A stretch of 64,000 nt of DNA from Mycobacteroides chelonae CCUG 47445 (GTDB taxonomy: Bacteria; Actinomycetota; Actinomycetes; Mycobacteriales; Mycobacteriaceae), in contig NZ_CP007220.1 of the NCBI RefSeq assembly GCF_001632805.1, positions 3,224,001-3,288,000 on the forward strand. The letters are read 5' to 3'. The translations under genes and the position numbers were made by a program. Of the stretch, positions 28,490 through 37,811 are shown one piece after another. A model generated the notes under the pieces. The model saw only the letters and a list, made by a program, of their open reading frames with translations, was not told the DNA's origin and ran no database searches. Positions within the stretch are counted from its first letter, which is position 1, and every line of letters starts with the position of its first letter.

Positions 28490-29326
28490 GTGACCACACC
28501 GGAGTTCGCCCCGTACGGATTCTTCACTCACTACGCGACGGTCGATGCCGACCTGCTGCGGGCGGTCGAGAATCTTGGCTTTGATACCGCGTGGCTGGGC
28601 GGCTCGCCTCCCGCCGATTTACCGTGGGTAGATCCACTGCTCTCCGCCACCGAGCGGATCCGGATCGTGACCGCGATCGTGAACATCTGGTCGGCGCCCG
28701 CCCGGGAAACCGGCCAATCGTGGCAGCGCATCCAGGCCGCTCATCCCGGGCGGTTCATTCTGGGCATTGGCGCTGGCCACCCGGAAATTGATAGCGGCGT
28801 TGCCTACAAGCCGTACACCGGTCTCGTCGACTACCTCAATGTTCTCGACGAAGTCGGTGTTCCCAAGGAAGGCCGGGCGCTCGCCGCGCTGGCCGAGAAG
28901 TCGCTCAAACTCGCCGCGGACCGCTCCGCGCTGGCTCACCCATATCTCACAACGCCATCGCATACCCGTTGGGCGCGTGAGCTTCTGGGGCCCGGCGCGA
29001 TCATCGTGCCGGAACAGAAGGTGGTACTGACCACCGATGCCGATGAGGCCCGCGCCCTCGGCCGCCAGGCCCTGGACATGTACCTCGGCCTGACCAACTA
29101 TCTGACCATGCTGGAGCGTTTCGCGGGCAGCAAGGAAGACCTGGTCAAACCCGGGAGCGACAAGCTGGTGGATGCCCTCATCGCTTACGGCACCCCCGAA
29201 CAGATCGCGGCCCGGCTCCAGGAACATCGGGACGCCGGCGCCACCCAGGTGGCCATCCAGGTACTGGGCGACCCCGCCAAACGTGCTGAGACGCTAGGTG
29301 TTTTGGCTCGCGAGCTGGGTCTCTAG
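28490..29326 (+). CDS. LLM-class oxidoreductase, probably F420-dependent (TIGR03620 type)
   Basis: A 278-residue luciferase-fold protein starting at GTG 28490 with GTGAGG just upstream. Features: [16 protein letters not shown] start ([11 protein letters not shown]), [14 protein letters not shown] near residue 65, [11 protein letters not shown], and a C-terminal [26 protein letters not shown]. This layout matches the mycobacterial TIGR03620 group, whose members are predicted to use F420. The substrate is unknown. The last 33 bases overlap the 3' end of convergent smc. Confidence 0.83.
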   Translation: MTTPEFAPYGFFTHYATVDADLLRAVENLGFDTAWLGGSPPADLPWVDPLLSATERIRIVTAIVNIWSAPARETGQSWQRIQAAHPGRFILGIGAGHPEIDSGVAYKPYTGLVDYLNVLDEVGVPKEGRALAALAEKSLKLAADRSALAHPYLTTPSHTRWARELLGPGAIIVPEQKVVLTTDADEARALGRQALDMYLGLTNYLTMLERFAGSKEDLVKPGSDKLVDALIAYGTPEQIAARLQEHRDAGATQVAIQVLGDPAKRAETLGVLARELGL

Positions 29327-32300
29327 GCCGCGCATGCGCTGCGAGACCACCTGCGTGATGCCGTCATCACGCATGCTGACGCCGTAGAGCGCGTCCGCGA
29401 CCTCCATCGTCGGCTTCTGGTGAGTGATCACGATGAGCTGCGACTTCTCACGCAGCTGCTCGAACAGGCCGATCAGGCGCTGCAGGTTGACGTCGTCGAG
29501 CGCGGCTTCGACCTCGTCCATCACATAGAAGGGCGAGGGCCGCGCGCGGAAGATCGCCACCAGCATGGCGACCGCGGTCAGCGACTTCTCACCACCGGAG
29601 AGCAGTGACAGGCGCTTGACCTTCTTACCCGGGGGGCGCGCCTCCACTTCGATACCGGTGGTGAGCATGTCATTGGGGTCGGTGAGCACCAACCGGCCTT
29701 CACCGCCGGGGAACAACGACGAGAACACGCCCTTGAACTCGTGCTCCACATCGGCGTACGCCTCGGTGAAGACCTGCAGAATGCGCGCGTCGACGTCGGC
29801 GACGACGTCGAGTAGATCCTTGCGGGCCGCCTTGACATCCTCGAGCTGTGTGGACAGGAAGTTGTAACGCTCCTCCAGGGCCGCGAACTCTTCCAGAGCA
29901 AGAGGATTCACCTTGCCAAGCTCGCGTAGATCCTTCTCCGCACGCTTGGCGCGGCGCTCCTGAGTGTCCCGATCGAACGGCATGGGCTGCGGCGCGTTCA
30001 CCTGCTCACCGCGCTCGCGGGCCTGCTCGTATTCGTCTAGTTCCTGCTGCGAGGGCGGCAACTCGACATGCGGACCGTACTCAGCGATGAGGTCGTCGGC
30101 GGCCATACCGAACTGTTCGAGAACCTGCTCAGAGAGCTGCTCGATACGCAGGGCCGCTTGGGCCTTGGCAACTTCATCGCGATGCAGCGCATCGGTCAGA
30201 CGCGCCAGGCCTTGCGTATGTTCGCGGACCTCGTCGCGCACCGCACCCATCGCGGCGGTGTGCTGCGCGCGGGTCGCGCCGAGCAAGTCCCGACGCGCGG
30301 ACGCCGCGGCGACCACGTGTTCGAGGCGAGCCGCAACCAACCGTCCCGACTCGGCCACCGCGGCCGCGACCGCGGCCGCCCGCATCCGGCTGGCCGCCGC
30401 CCGCTCGGCCCGCACACGCGCCTCACGCTCGGCCGTCGCGGCACGGCGCAACGAATCAGATTTACCGCGAACGGAATTCACCCGCTCCTCGGAGGTACGT
30501 ACCGCCAGGCGCGCCTCGATCTCAACCGAACGCGCCTCTTCCAGTTCGATGGCCATGTCGTCGCGGTCAATCGGCTCGTCATCGAACAGGTTGGGCGCCT
30601 CTTCGGCATTGCGCAACCGCGACTCGACCTCGGCCAGCTCCTCCATCGTCTTGGCGCGGCCCAGTTCGAGCTGATCACGTTGCAGGGTGAGCTTTTTCAC
30701 CTCATCGGAGGCAACACGCACGTCTTGACCGACCCGGCCCAGCTGCTCATACACCGCGGAGATGGCCGCATCGGATTCATTGAGAGCGGCCAGGGCCTGC
30801 TCGGCAGTGTCCTGACGGGCGGTCTGCTCCGCCAGCGCGCCGGCCAACGCGGCGGAAATCTCGCCCACCTGAGTCTCGGTGGACCGCAGCTCTTCCCCCG
30901 CAGCCTCGATGGCGGCCTGGACCTCCAGCGTGCTCTGCTTCTTGTCGGAGCCGCCGGCAACCCATCCGGCGCCCACCCGGTCGCCGTCGATGGTCACAGC
31001 CCGCAGCAATGGGTTGGCCAGCACCACTTCGATGGCGGCGCCCAGCTCATCGACGACCACCACCGAGGCCAGCATTGCCGACACCGCCGTGGCCAGCCGC
31101 TCGGGCGCCTCCACCAGATCGGCCGCCCAGTGTGCCCCGGACGGCAGAGCGATCGCCGGACGTGTGTGCGTGTGTGCGGGCCAGTCGCCGAACACAATCG
31201 CTGCTCGTCCGCCGTCGGAGGCCTTCAGTGCGGCCACCGCCGCCTGCGCCGCAGCGGGATTCTCGGCGGCCACCGCGTCCGCGGCCGGGCCCATCGCGGT
31301 CGCGATGGCACCCTGATAACCGGGTCGCACCTTGACCAGCTGCGCGATAGATCCGAAAATTCCTGCACCACTGCAATTCTCGGCGAGCCAGGCCGAGCCG
31401 TCCTTGCGTTCCAGGCCAATGGCCAGCGCGTCGATACGCGCCTTGAGCGAGGCGATCTGCCGTTCGGCCTGCCGTTCGGCCGACTGCAGCTCTGCCACGC
31501 GTTCATTGGCGATCGACAACGCCGAGACCGAGCGCTCGTGGTGCTCGTCCAGTCCGACCTCGCCCTGGTCCAGCTCGGCCACCCGCGCCTTGACCGTGTC
31601 GAACTCGGTCTGTGCGACCTCGCCGCGCACCGTCGCCTCCCCGATCGCATCGGTGAGTCGCTGCGCCTGACCGTCAATCGATTCCAGTCGCGTACGCATC
31701 GTGTCGACCTGACCGGTAAGCCGGGCCAGGCCCTCACGGCGGTCCGCCTCGGCAGCGACAGCGGCCAGGTGTTGGCGCTGCGCCTGCGCGACGGCAGCCT
31801 CCTTGGCCGACAACTCGGCCTTCGCGGTGGTCAGCTGCTCGGTGACCGTTTCCAGCTGCGCGATCAGCAGTCGTTCCTGCTCGGCCACGCGCTCCGCCTG
31901 GGCCTCCAGCTCTTCAGGATCCGGGCCGGTCGGCGCAGTGACGACTTCATCGAGGTGGCTGGCCCGCTCGCCCGCGATCCGGACCGTGGCGCTGACCCGT
32001 TCGGCGAGCGCCGAGAGCCGGAACCAGGTCTGTTGCGCCAGCTCGGCCTGCGGCATGAGTTCGCTCAACGCCGTCTCGTGCTCGGTCAGCAGGGCGGTGG
32101 CCACGTCGAGCTTCTCGCTGATCTCCGCGTGTTGCTTGCGCAGCGCCGTCTCGGCATCGTTGGTTCCGTCGAAGTCCGCCCGGCGAGTCACCAGGTCATC
32201 GGCGGCCAGACGCAGACGTGCATCGCGCAGATCGGCCTGCACTGTGGCGGCGCGGCGCGCGACTTCCGCTTGGCGGCCAAGGGGTTTGAGTTGACGACGT

Positions 32301-32893
32301 AACTCGGTGGTGAGGTCGGTGAGCCGGGCCAAGTTGGCGGCCATCGACTCAAGCTTCCGAACCGCCTTTTCCTTGCGCTTACGGTGCTTGAGCACACCGG
32401 CCGCTTCCTCGATGAAGGCGCGACGATCCTCCGGTCGCGATTCCAGGATCTGCGACAGGCGCCCCTGCCCAACGATGACGTGCATTTCCCGGCCGATGCC
32501 CGAGTCGGACAGCAGCTCCTGGACGTCCATCAGCCGGCAGCTCTGGCCGTTGATCTCGTACTCACCGGCGCCGTCCCGGAACATCCGACGGGTGATCGAC
32601 ACCTCGGAGTATTCGATCGGCAGCGCATGGTCAGAGTTGTCGATCGTCAGGGTCACTTCGGCACGGCCCAACGGTGCGCGGGTCGACGTCCCCGCGAAAA
32701 TGACGTCTTCCATCTTGCCGCCGCGCAGGGCCTTGGCGCCCTGTTCGCCCATCACCCAGGACAGGGCATCCACAACATTGGACTTACCCGAACCATTAGG
32801 GCCGACGACGCAGGTGATACCCGGCTCCAGACGCAGAGTCGTCGGCGAAGCAAAGGACTTGAAGCCCTTCAGCGTCAGACTCTTGAGGTGCAC
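29294..32893 (-). CDS. smc: chromosome partition protein SMC
   Basis: A 1199-residue condensin ATPase that loops and segregates chromosomal DNA. It starts at GTG 32893 ([19 protein letters not shown]). Order: ABC head with Walker [10 protein letters not shown] near residue 32; long heptad-rich coiled coil; hinge around 500-660 ([20 protein letters not shown]); returning coiled coil; C-terminal head with signature [14 protein letters not shown] and Walker [14 protein letters not shown]. Forms a dimer with ScpA/ScpB partners encoded elsewhere. Followed upstream by acyP and osmC in the usual mycobacterial order, with ftsY now separated by inserted genes. Confidence 0.97.
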   Translation of the reverse strand: MHLKSLTLKGFKSFASPTTLRLEPGITCVVGPNGSGKSNVVDALSWVMGEQGAKALRGGKMEDVIFAGTSTRAPLGRAEVTLTIDNSDHALPIEYSEVSITRRMFRDGAGEYEINGQSCRLMDVQELLSDSGIGREMHVIVGQGRLSQILESRPEDRRAFIEEAAGVLKHRKRKEKAVRKLESMAANLARLTDLTTELRRQLKPLGRQAEVARRAATVQADLRDARLRLAADDLVTRRADFDGTNDAETALRKQHAEISEKLDVATALLTEHETALSELMPQAELAQQTWFRLSALAERVSATVRIAGERASHLDEVVTAPTGPDPEELEAQAERVAEQERLLIAQLETVTEQLTTAKAELSAKEAAVAQAQRQHLAAVAAEADRREGLARLTGQVDTMRTRLESIDGQAQRLTDAIGEATVRGEVAQTEFDTVKARVAELDQGEVGLDEHHERSVSALSIANERVAELQSAERQAERQIASLKARIDALAIGLERKDGSAWLAENCSGAGIFGSIAQLVKVRPGYQGAIATAMGPAADAVAAENPAAAQAAVAALKASDGGRAAIVFGDWPAHTHTRPAIALPSGAHWAADLVEAPERLATAVSAMLASVVVVDELGAAIEVVLANPLLRAVTIDGDRVGAGWVAGGSDKKQSTLEVQAAIEAAGEELRSTETQVGEISAALAGALAEQTARQDTAEQALAALNESDAAISAVYEQLGRVGQDVRVASDEVKKLTLQRDQLELGRAKTMEELAEVESRLRNAEEAPNLFDDEPIDRDDMAIELEEARSVEIEARLAVRTSEERVNSVRGKSDSLRRAATAEREARVRAERAAASRMRAAAVAAAVAESGRLVAARLEHVVAAASARRDLLGATRAQHTAAMGAVRDEVREHTQGLARLTDALHRDEVAKAQAALRIEQLSEQVLEQFGMAADDLIAEYGPHVELPPSQQELDEYEQARERGEQVNAPQPMPFDRDTQERRAKRAEKDLRELGKVNPLALEEFAALEERYNFLSTQLEDVKAARKDLLDVVADVDARILQVFTEAYADVEHEFKGVFSSLFPGGEGRLVLTDPNDMLTTGIEVEARPPGKKVKRLSLLSGGEKSLTAVAMLVAIFRARPSPFYVMDEVEAALDDVNLQRLIGLFEQLREKSQLIVITHQKPTMEVADALYGVSMRDDGITQVVSQRMRGLETQLASQNT

Positions 32894-32919
32894 AGCGGGC
32901 CAGAATACCGGTCTTGGCG

Positions 32920-33198
32920 CTAACGCTCGCTAAACCCGGAAACAGGCTCGCCGGGCTGCTGCCAGCTATCCACCACAAGATCTACGCGACCTGGCGTTTC
33001 ACCGCTGTTCAACTTGGCAAGCAGCTGTTCACACTCGGCCTTGTCCCCTTGCGCGACGACGTGTACCCGGCCGTCGCGTGCGTTCGCGGCATATCCGGTC
33101 AGGCCGAGTTCAAGGGCGCGGGATCGCACCCACCAGCGGAACCCGACTCCCTGGACATGTCCGTGCACCCAGGCGTCAAGGCGGACCTCAGGACTCAA
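32920..33198 (-). CDS. acyP: acylphosphatase
   Basis: A 92-residue acylphosphatase hydrolysing carboxyl-phosphate bonds. The substrate loop VQGVGFRWW holds the catalytic arginine, and [17 protein letters not shown] holds the catalytic asparagine. It starts at TTG 33198 ([17 protein letters not shown]) and overlaps the end of osmC by 11 bases, so translation is probably coupled. It lies 26 bases before smc, the conserved acyP-smc order of mycobacteria (Rv2922A). Confidence 0.93.
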   Translation of the reverse strand: MSPEVRLDAWVHGHVQGVGFRWWVRSRALELGLTGYAANARDGRVHVVAQGDKAECEQLLAKLNSGETPGRVDLVVDSWQQPGEPVSGFSER

Positions 33199-33592
33199 TA
33201 CTGAAGTTCACCTCGGCTCCGGCTTTCAAGGTGCGCCCCACCGTGCAGACCTGGTCGACGGCACGTTCCACGACGGTCAGTACCCGCGCGCGTTCCTCGG
33301 GTGTGAGCGCGCTGAGATCGATGACCATCTTCTCGTCGAGCACCGGGTAGCGCTCCTGCTCCCGATCGGCCGGGCCGCTGACGTCGATGCGCACCTGGTA
33401 GTCCTCGCCCAGGCGGCGGGCCAGGGGCTGGTCGCTGGACATCCCGCTACAGGCCGCAAGCGCGATCTTGAGCAGCTCACCGGGGGTGAACACCCCGTCG
33501 ACAGTCTCTGATCCGATCAGCACTTCGGCACCCCGGGAGCTATGTCCCGTGTAGCGCCGATTGCCCGTACGCTCTACCCATAATGACGTCAC
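33188..33592 (-). CDS. OsmC-family peroxidase-like protein
   Basis: A 134-residue OsmC/Ohr-fold protein, homologous to Rv2923c. The two redox cysteines are visible in ALAACSGMSSDQP and DQVCTVGRTL, so a thiol peroxidase acting on organic hydroperoxides is likely. The start is GTG 33592 inside the palindrome TGACGTCA, also used by the divergent exported protein. On this strand TAGCAT lies exactly 7 bases before GTG, which suggests a leaderless message. Confidence 0.9.
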   Translation of the reverse strand: MTSLWVERTGNRRYTGHSSRGAEVLIGSETVDGVFTPGELLKIALAACSGMSSDQPLARRLGEDYQVRIDVSGPADREQERYPVLDEKMVIDLSALTPEERARVLTVVERAVDQVCTVGRTLKAGAEVNFSIES

Positions 33593-33605
33593 GCCCGCAA
33601 TGCTA
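33568..33605. promoter_or_regulatory. divergent leaderless-type promoters around a shared start palindrome
   Basis: TGACGTCA (33584-33591) contains the starts of two divergent genes: plus-strand ATG at 33583 and minus-strand GTG at 33592. A minus-strand TAGCAT (plus ATGCTA, 33600-33605) lies 7 bases before the GTG, and a plus-strand TACGCT (33568-33573) lies 9 bases before the ATG. Both match TANNNT -10 elements placed for leaderless transcription. The palindrome could also be an operator. Confidence 0.5.
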
Positions 33606-34026
33606 TGTAATCGCCGCCATCACGGCCGCGATGGCTTTCTGCGCCTCATTTTTCTCGGCGCCAACTGCCGCGGCGGAACCCATAGTCGCGCTAGAGTCAC
33701 TCTTGCTGCGTCCGTACAGCGAGGTACGGGCGCAGTTGTTGTCTGGTTCGTGGGCGCCTCGCATCGAGGAGCTGGTGTACATCCCGCCCGGCGATCCCAA
33801 GATCGTGCCGACGTCCGCCATGCGGCAGACCTTCACGGTGGTCGATACCTGCTTCACCAAACGGATCACTCCGATGGGTATCTATCTTCTGCTGGCCTCA
33901 CCGGAAACCGTTGAGAAGGTCGGTGCCGACAATTTCCGGGCCACCTACGGTCAGTTGGTGCCCAAGTACCGTCCGGGTTGCGATCCCGACGTTCAACAGA
34001 TCGATCTGGGCCGCCCACCCTTCTGA
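33583..34026 (+). CDS. small exported protein, unknown function
   Basis: A 147-residue protein starting MTSRPQCYVIAAITAAMAF with a signal peptide ending about residue 31 (TAAA-EP). The mature part of about 115 residues has two cysteines (VDTCFTK and RPGCDPD) that can form one disulfide, and few charged clusters. I do not recognise the family; it looks like a mycobacterial secreted protein. Its start overlaps by 10 bases the start of the divergent OsmC-like gene, and its stop lies 4 bases from the stop of convergent kdpE. Confidence 0.72.
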   Translation: MTSRPQCYVIAAITAAMAFCASFFSAPTAAAEPIVALESLLLRPYSEVRAQLLSGSWAPRIEELVYIPPGDPKIVPTSAMRQTFTVVDTCFTKRITPMGIYLLLASPETVEKVGADNFRATYGQLVPKYRPGCDPDVQQIDLGRPPF

Positions 34027-34030
34027 CCTG

Positions 34031-34705
34031 TCACTCCTGGAAGCGGTACCCCATCCCCGCCTCGGTGAGCAGGTGTTTCGGATGCGCCGGATCGATCTCC
34101 AGTTTGCGTCGTAGCTGCGCCAGATACACACGTAGATAATGAGTTTCGGAGCTGTACGCCGGGCCCCAGACCTCGTGGAGCAGCTCCTTTTGCCCGACAA
34201 GTTTTCCGCGGTTACGCACCAGCACCGCCAGCATCGACCATTCGGTAGGCGTCAGATGCACTTCCCTGCCATCGCGAATCACCTTGTGCGACGAAAGATC
34301 CACGTCGAATGTTTCGGTGCGGACCACCGGCTCGGCACTGTCCGGTGTGCCGCGGCGCACCGCCGCCCGCAGACGGGCCAGGAATTCGTCCATGCCAAAA
34401 GGTTTGGTCACATAGTCGTCGGCACCCGCATCGAGTGCCTCCACCTTGTCTGCCGAGTCGGTACGTGCCGAAAGCACGATCACCGGAACCTCGGTCCAGC
34501 CGCGCAGCCCGGCGAGCACCTCGGTGCCATCCATATCCGGCAACCCGAGATCCAGAATGACCACCTCGGGCTGGGTCTCGGCGGCCGCGCGCAGAGCACC
34601 CGCCCCCGAGGAGGCCGTCACCACCTCATAGCCACGCGCCGACAGATTGATCCGCAAGGCGCGCAGGATCTGCGGTTCGTCGTCAACCACCAGCACCCGT
34701 GTCAT
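34031..34705 (-). CDS. kdpE: response regulator KdpE
   Basis: A 224-residue OmpR-class regulator that switches on the kdp potassium pump. Receiver domain: VVDDEPQIL acidic pocket, phosphorylation site D52 in VVILDLGLPDMDG, conserved K in YVTKPF. C-terminal winged helix ends with HYLRVYLAQLRRKLE, typical of KdpE. The start overlaps the end of kdpD by 4 bases, so kinase and regulator are translated together. It should bind upstream of the kdpFABC promoter; I could not define the site. Confidence 0.94.
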   Translation of the reverse strand: MTRVLVVDDEPQILRALRINLSARGYEVVTASSGAGALRAAAETQPEVVILDLGLPDMDGTEVLAGLRGWTEVPVIVLSARTDSADKVEALDAGADDYVTKPFGMDEFLARLRAAVRRGTPDSAEPVVRTETFDVDLSSHKVIRDGREVHLTPTEWSMLAVLVRNRGKLVGQKELLHEVWGPAYSSETHYLRVYLAQLRRKLEIDPAHPKHLLTEAGMGYRFQE

Positions 34706-37197
34706 CGCAGCACTCCGACACTCGGTAGGTCAACGATCATGGTCAGACCGCCGCCTGCCGTATCGGTCGCGTTCACCGTGCCCTCCATCGCTTCCACGAA
34801 ACCCCTCACCACCGAAAGTCCCAGCCCCACACCCACTGTGTTGTCACGATCGCCGAGCCGCTGGAACGCATCGAAGGCGGCACCGCGTTTGGACGCCTCC
34901 AGCCCTTTCCCGTGGTCGGCGACGATCACCAGCGTGCGGTCCTCTACCTCCTCGTAGCTGACCAGCACCTCTGCCTGTGAGTATCGCAGCGCATTGTCGA
35001 CAAGGTTGGCCAATACACGTTCCAGCAGGCCCGGGTCTGCCCGAACCACCGCACCGTTCAGGTCCAGATGTACCCGTTTGCGATCGTTCTCGGTGGCACC
35101 CAGAAGGGCTCGATGGGCGATTTCCTCGACGTACACCGGCACCGCACGGGGTTTGACGACCCCCGCCGCCAGCCGCGACGAGTCCAGCAGATTGCCCACC
35201 AGCGCCGTCAGTTGATCGGTCGACTCCTCCACGGTGGCAAGTAGTTCGGCGGTGTCCTCCGGCGAGAACTCGATGTCCGGACTGCGCAGGCTCGACACGG
35301 CGGCCTTGACCGCGGCGAGCGGCGTACGCAAGTCATGGCTCACCGCAGACAACAGTGCCCGCCGCAACCGGTCGGCCTCGGCAAGGGCAGAGGCCTGCGA
35401 CGCTTCTTCGGCCAGCCGCGCCGAACGAACCAAACCGACCGCCGTTCCGGCGACCACCTGCAGCACCCGCGCGTCGGCGGAGGGCACCGGCGGCCCATTG
35501 AGCGCCAATGCGTACGCGCCATCGTCGACCCGGAACACCGAGTCGGCTTCGGACTCCCGTGTGGGCGGGTGCTCCCCGACACTCGCCACGGCCGGTCCCT
35601 CCGCGCACAGCAGACTCACCGCGGTCTGGTTGTAGGTGGTGCGTACCCGCTCTAGAAGGGCCGAGAGATCCGAATTCACCAGGACGCCACCGGCGAAGAG
35701 CGCCAGCAGCTCGGCTTCACGCGCGGCCCGCCGAGCCTGCCGAGCGCGCGTGGCGGCCGCGTCGACGAGCGCCGCGACCGCGACGGCGGTCACCATGATC
35801 ATCAGGATGGTCAGTGCGTTGTCGGTCTCGCCGATGGTGAAGCTGTAGCGCGGAGAAACGAACAGATAGTTGAGTAGCAGCCCGGAGATGACGGCCGACA
35901 CCAGCGCGGTCGACACACCGCCGAGCAATGAAACGGCCAGCACGGCAATGAGAAACAACGCGCTTTTGCTGCCGACCCCGAGCGCGGAGTCGAAGAAATG
36001 AATGAACAACGCGGTGGCCGGCGGCACCAGGATCGCCGCCAGCCAGTTGATGATCAGGCGCTTGCGTCCCTCCTGCGGCATGGACCCACTGCGCAGCCTC
36101 ACCGGCCCGGCGTGCCCATGCGTCACCATGTGCACGTCGATGGCACCCGAGTCTCGGATGACCGCCGCGGCCACCCCTTCGTCGAAGATCCTGGCCCATC
36201 GCGAACGCCGTGAGGTACCCAACACCAACTGGGTGGCGTTGACACCGCGGGCGAAGTCGAGCAGCGTTTGCGGTACATCGTCTCCGGTGACGGTCTGCAC
36301 CGAGGCCCCAATATCGTTGGCCAGTCGGCGTACCCGCGCCATGACCGCCGTCGATGCCCCGACCAGTCCGTCGCCCCGCACCACGTGGACTACCAGGAGT
36401 TCGGCGCTCGACTTGGCGGCGATACGGCTTGCCCGCCGCACCAGGGTCTCCGATTCAGGACCGCCCGTGACCGCGACGACTACGCGCTCACGTGCCTCCC
36501 AGGTCTTGGTGATCCTGTTATCCGAACGGTATTTGGCAAGCGCGGCGTCCACCTGATCGGCGAGCCACAGCAGCGCCAGCTCACGCAGCGCCGTCAGATT
36601 GCCTGTCCGGAAGTAGTTACTCAGCGCCGATCCCACCTTTTCCGGCGCATAAACATTGCCGTGAACCATCCTGCGCCGCAATGCCTCCGGCGTGATGTCC
36701 ACGAGCTCAACCTGCTCGGCACGTCGCACCACAGCATCGGGGACGGTCTCGCGCTGCACGATTCCGGTGATCTGTTCGACAACGTCGTTCAGGCTTTCCA
36801 GGTGCTGCACGTTGATGGTGGTCAGCACATCGATCCCGGCGTCCAGGATCTCGTCGATATCCTGCCAGCGCTTCGGATTCCGGCTACCCGGCGCATTGGT
36901 GTGCGCCATCTCGTCGATGAGTACCAGCGCCGGCTTGCGGGCCAGCACCGCATCGACATCCAGCTCGTGCATGAGCGTGCCGCGGTAGGTCGTCTCCTTG
37001 GGCGGAATGAGCTCTAAGCCGTCGAGCATCTCCGCGGTCTTGGAGCGACCATGCGTTTCTACCGTTGCCGCGACCACATCGGTGCCACGTCCGGCCCGGC
37101 GGTGTGCCTCGTTGAGCATGGCGTAGGTCTTTCCTACACCGGGTGCGGCCCCCAGGTAGATCCGCAAAGTCCCGCGTGCGCGAAGACCGTCAGGCAC
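34702..37197 (-). CDS. kdpD: osmosensitive potassium sensor histidine kinase KdpD
   Basis: An 831-residue membrane kinase sensing low potassium and turgor. Order: N-terminal KdpD domain with Walker A GAAPGVGKT at about 16-24; universal-stress-protein-like domain with VVAVTGGPESETLVRRA; four helices at about 385-490; a GAF-like region; HisKA with the phosphorylated histidine in SAVSHDLRTPL; and ATPase motifs LVDNALRYS, DHGKGL and VGVGLGLSVV. Length is normal. It is 10 bases downstream of kdpC and overlaps kdpE by 4 bases. Confidence 0.95.
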   Translation of the reverse strand: MPDGLRARGTLRIYLGAAPGVGKTYAMLNEAHRRAGRGTDVVAATVETHGRSKTAEMLDGLELIPPKETTYRGTLMHELDVDAVLARKPALVLIDEMAHTNAPGSRNPKRWQDIDEILDAGIDVLTTINVQHLESLNDVVEQITGIVQRETVPDAVVRRAEQVELVDITPEALRRRMVHGNVYAPEKVGSALSNYFRTGNLTALRELALLWLADQVDAALAKYRSDNRITKTWEARERVVVAVTGGPESETLVRRASRIAAKSSAELLVVHVVRGDGLVGASTAVMARVRRLANDIGASVQTVTGDDVPQTLLDFARGVNATQLVLGTSRRSRWARIFDEGVAAAVIRDSGAIDVHMVTHGHAGPVRLRSGSMPQEGRKRLIINWLAAILVPPATALFIHFFDSALGVGSKSALFLIAVLAVSLLGGVSTALVSAVISGLLLNYLFVSPRYSFTIGETDNALTILMIMVTAVAVAALVDAAATRARQARRAAREAELLALFAGGVLVNSDLSALLERVRTTYNQTAVSLLCAEGPAVASVGEHPPTRESEADSVFRVDDGAYALALNGPPVPSADARVLQVVAGTAVGLVRSARLAEEASQASALAEADRLRRALLSAVSHDLRTPLAAVKAAVSSLRSPDIEFSPEDTAELLATVEESTDQLTALVGNLLDSSRLAAGVVKPRAVPVYVEEIAHRALLGATENDRKRVHLDLNGAVVRADPGLLERVLANLVDNALRYSQAEVLVSYEEVEDRTLVIVADHGKGLEASKRGAAFDAFQRLGDRDNTVGVGLGLSVVRGFVEAMEGTVNATDTAGGGLTMIVDLPSVGVLR

Positions 37198-37207
37198 CGT
37201 CTCTCCT

Positions 37208-37804
37208 TCATCGGCAGGGTGGGCCGGTCAGGCCCAGTGCCACGTTCAGTGTGGGGACGTTGACGCGCGGCTCTCCCAGAATGCCCCATTGCCGGGAAGA
37301 CGTGTGTGCTTGTACCAACTCCGCGAGCCGCGCCGCGCCCACGCCGGTGGCTGCAGCCACCCGCGGTATCTGCAGCGCCGCATACTCCGGGCTGATATCG
37401 GGGTCCAGACTCGAACCGGAACCGGTCACTGCGTCGGCGGGAATCCGTGCGGGATCAACGCTCTCGCGCCGGGCGATGGCGGCTCGGCGAGTATCGATAT
37501 CCGTCTTCAGCTTCTCACTGTTCGGTCCCTGGTTGGAAGGCACTCCGGCGGCGGGATCGCCACTGGCCCGAGTGTGGAAGTAGGGGTCCGGGCCGGAGGC
37601 TTGTGGGTCTACCCCGATGAGTGCGGATCCGACGACACAGCCGTTACGGTCCGTAAGGGGTGAGCCCTCCGCGGATCTGGAATCGATGCGACCGAATAGC
37701 CACACTGCGGCCGGGTACGCGACACCGAGTACCACGGTGAGCGACAGCAGCACGACCAGGCCTGCCACACACTGCCGCAGCCACGCGATGGAGATCTTCG
37801 TCAT
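37208..37804 (-). CDS. kdpC: potassium-transporting ATPase subunit KdpC
   Basis: Assembly and affinity subunit of the Kdp pump. I use ATG 37804 (MTKISIAWLRQCVAGLVVLL), 198 residues, seven bases after kdpB; a longer frame starts inside kdpB. One N-terminal membrane helix is followed by an external domain with GSALIGVDPQASGPDPYFHTR-type sequence, Asp/Pro-rich VNVPTLNVALGL and the GSSLDPDISPEYA motif typical of KdpC. It sits in the usual order after kdpB and before kdpD. Confidence 0.94.
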   Translation of the reverse strand: MTKISIAWLRQCVAGLVVLLSLTVVLGVAYPAAVWLFGRIDSRSAEGSPLTDRNGCVVGSALIGVDPQASGPDPYFHTRASGDPAAGVPSNQGPNSEKLKTDIDTRRAAIARRESVDPARIPADAVTGSGSSLDPDISPEYAALQIPRVAAATGVGAARLAELVQAHTSSRQWGILGEPRVNVPTLNVALGLTGPPCR

Positions 37805-37811
37805 TACCAAC

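Noticed and set aside
30068..32302. A 744-codon open frame antisense to smc
   Set aside because: High GC makes long antisense frames; smc on the other strand has Walker and signature motifs and normal length, and the antisense frame shows no domain.
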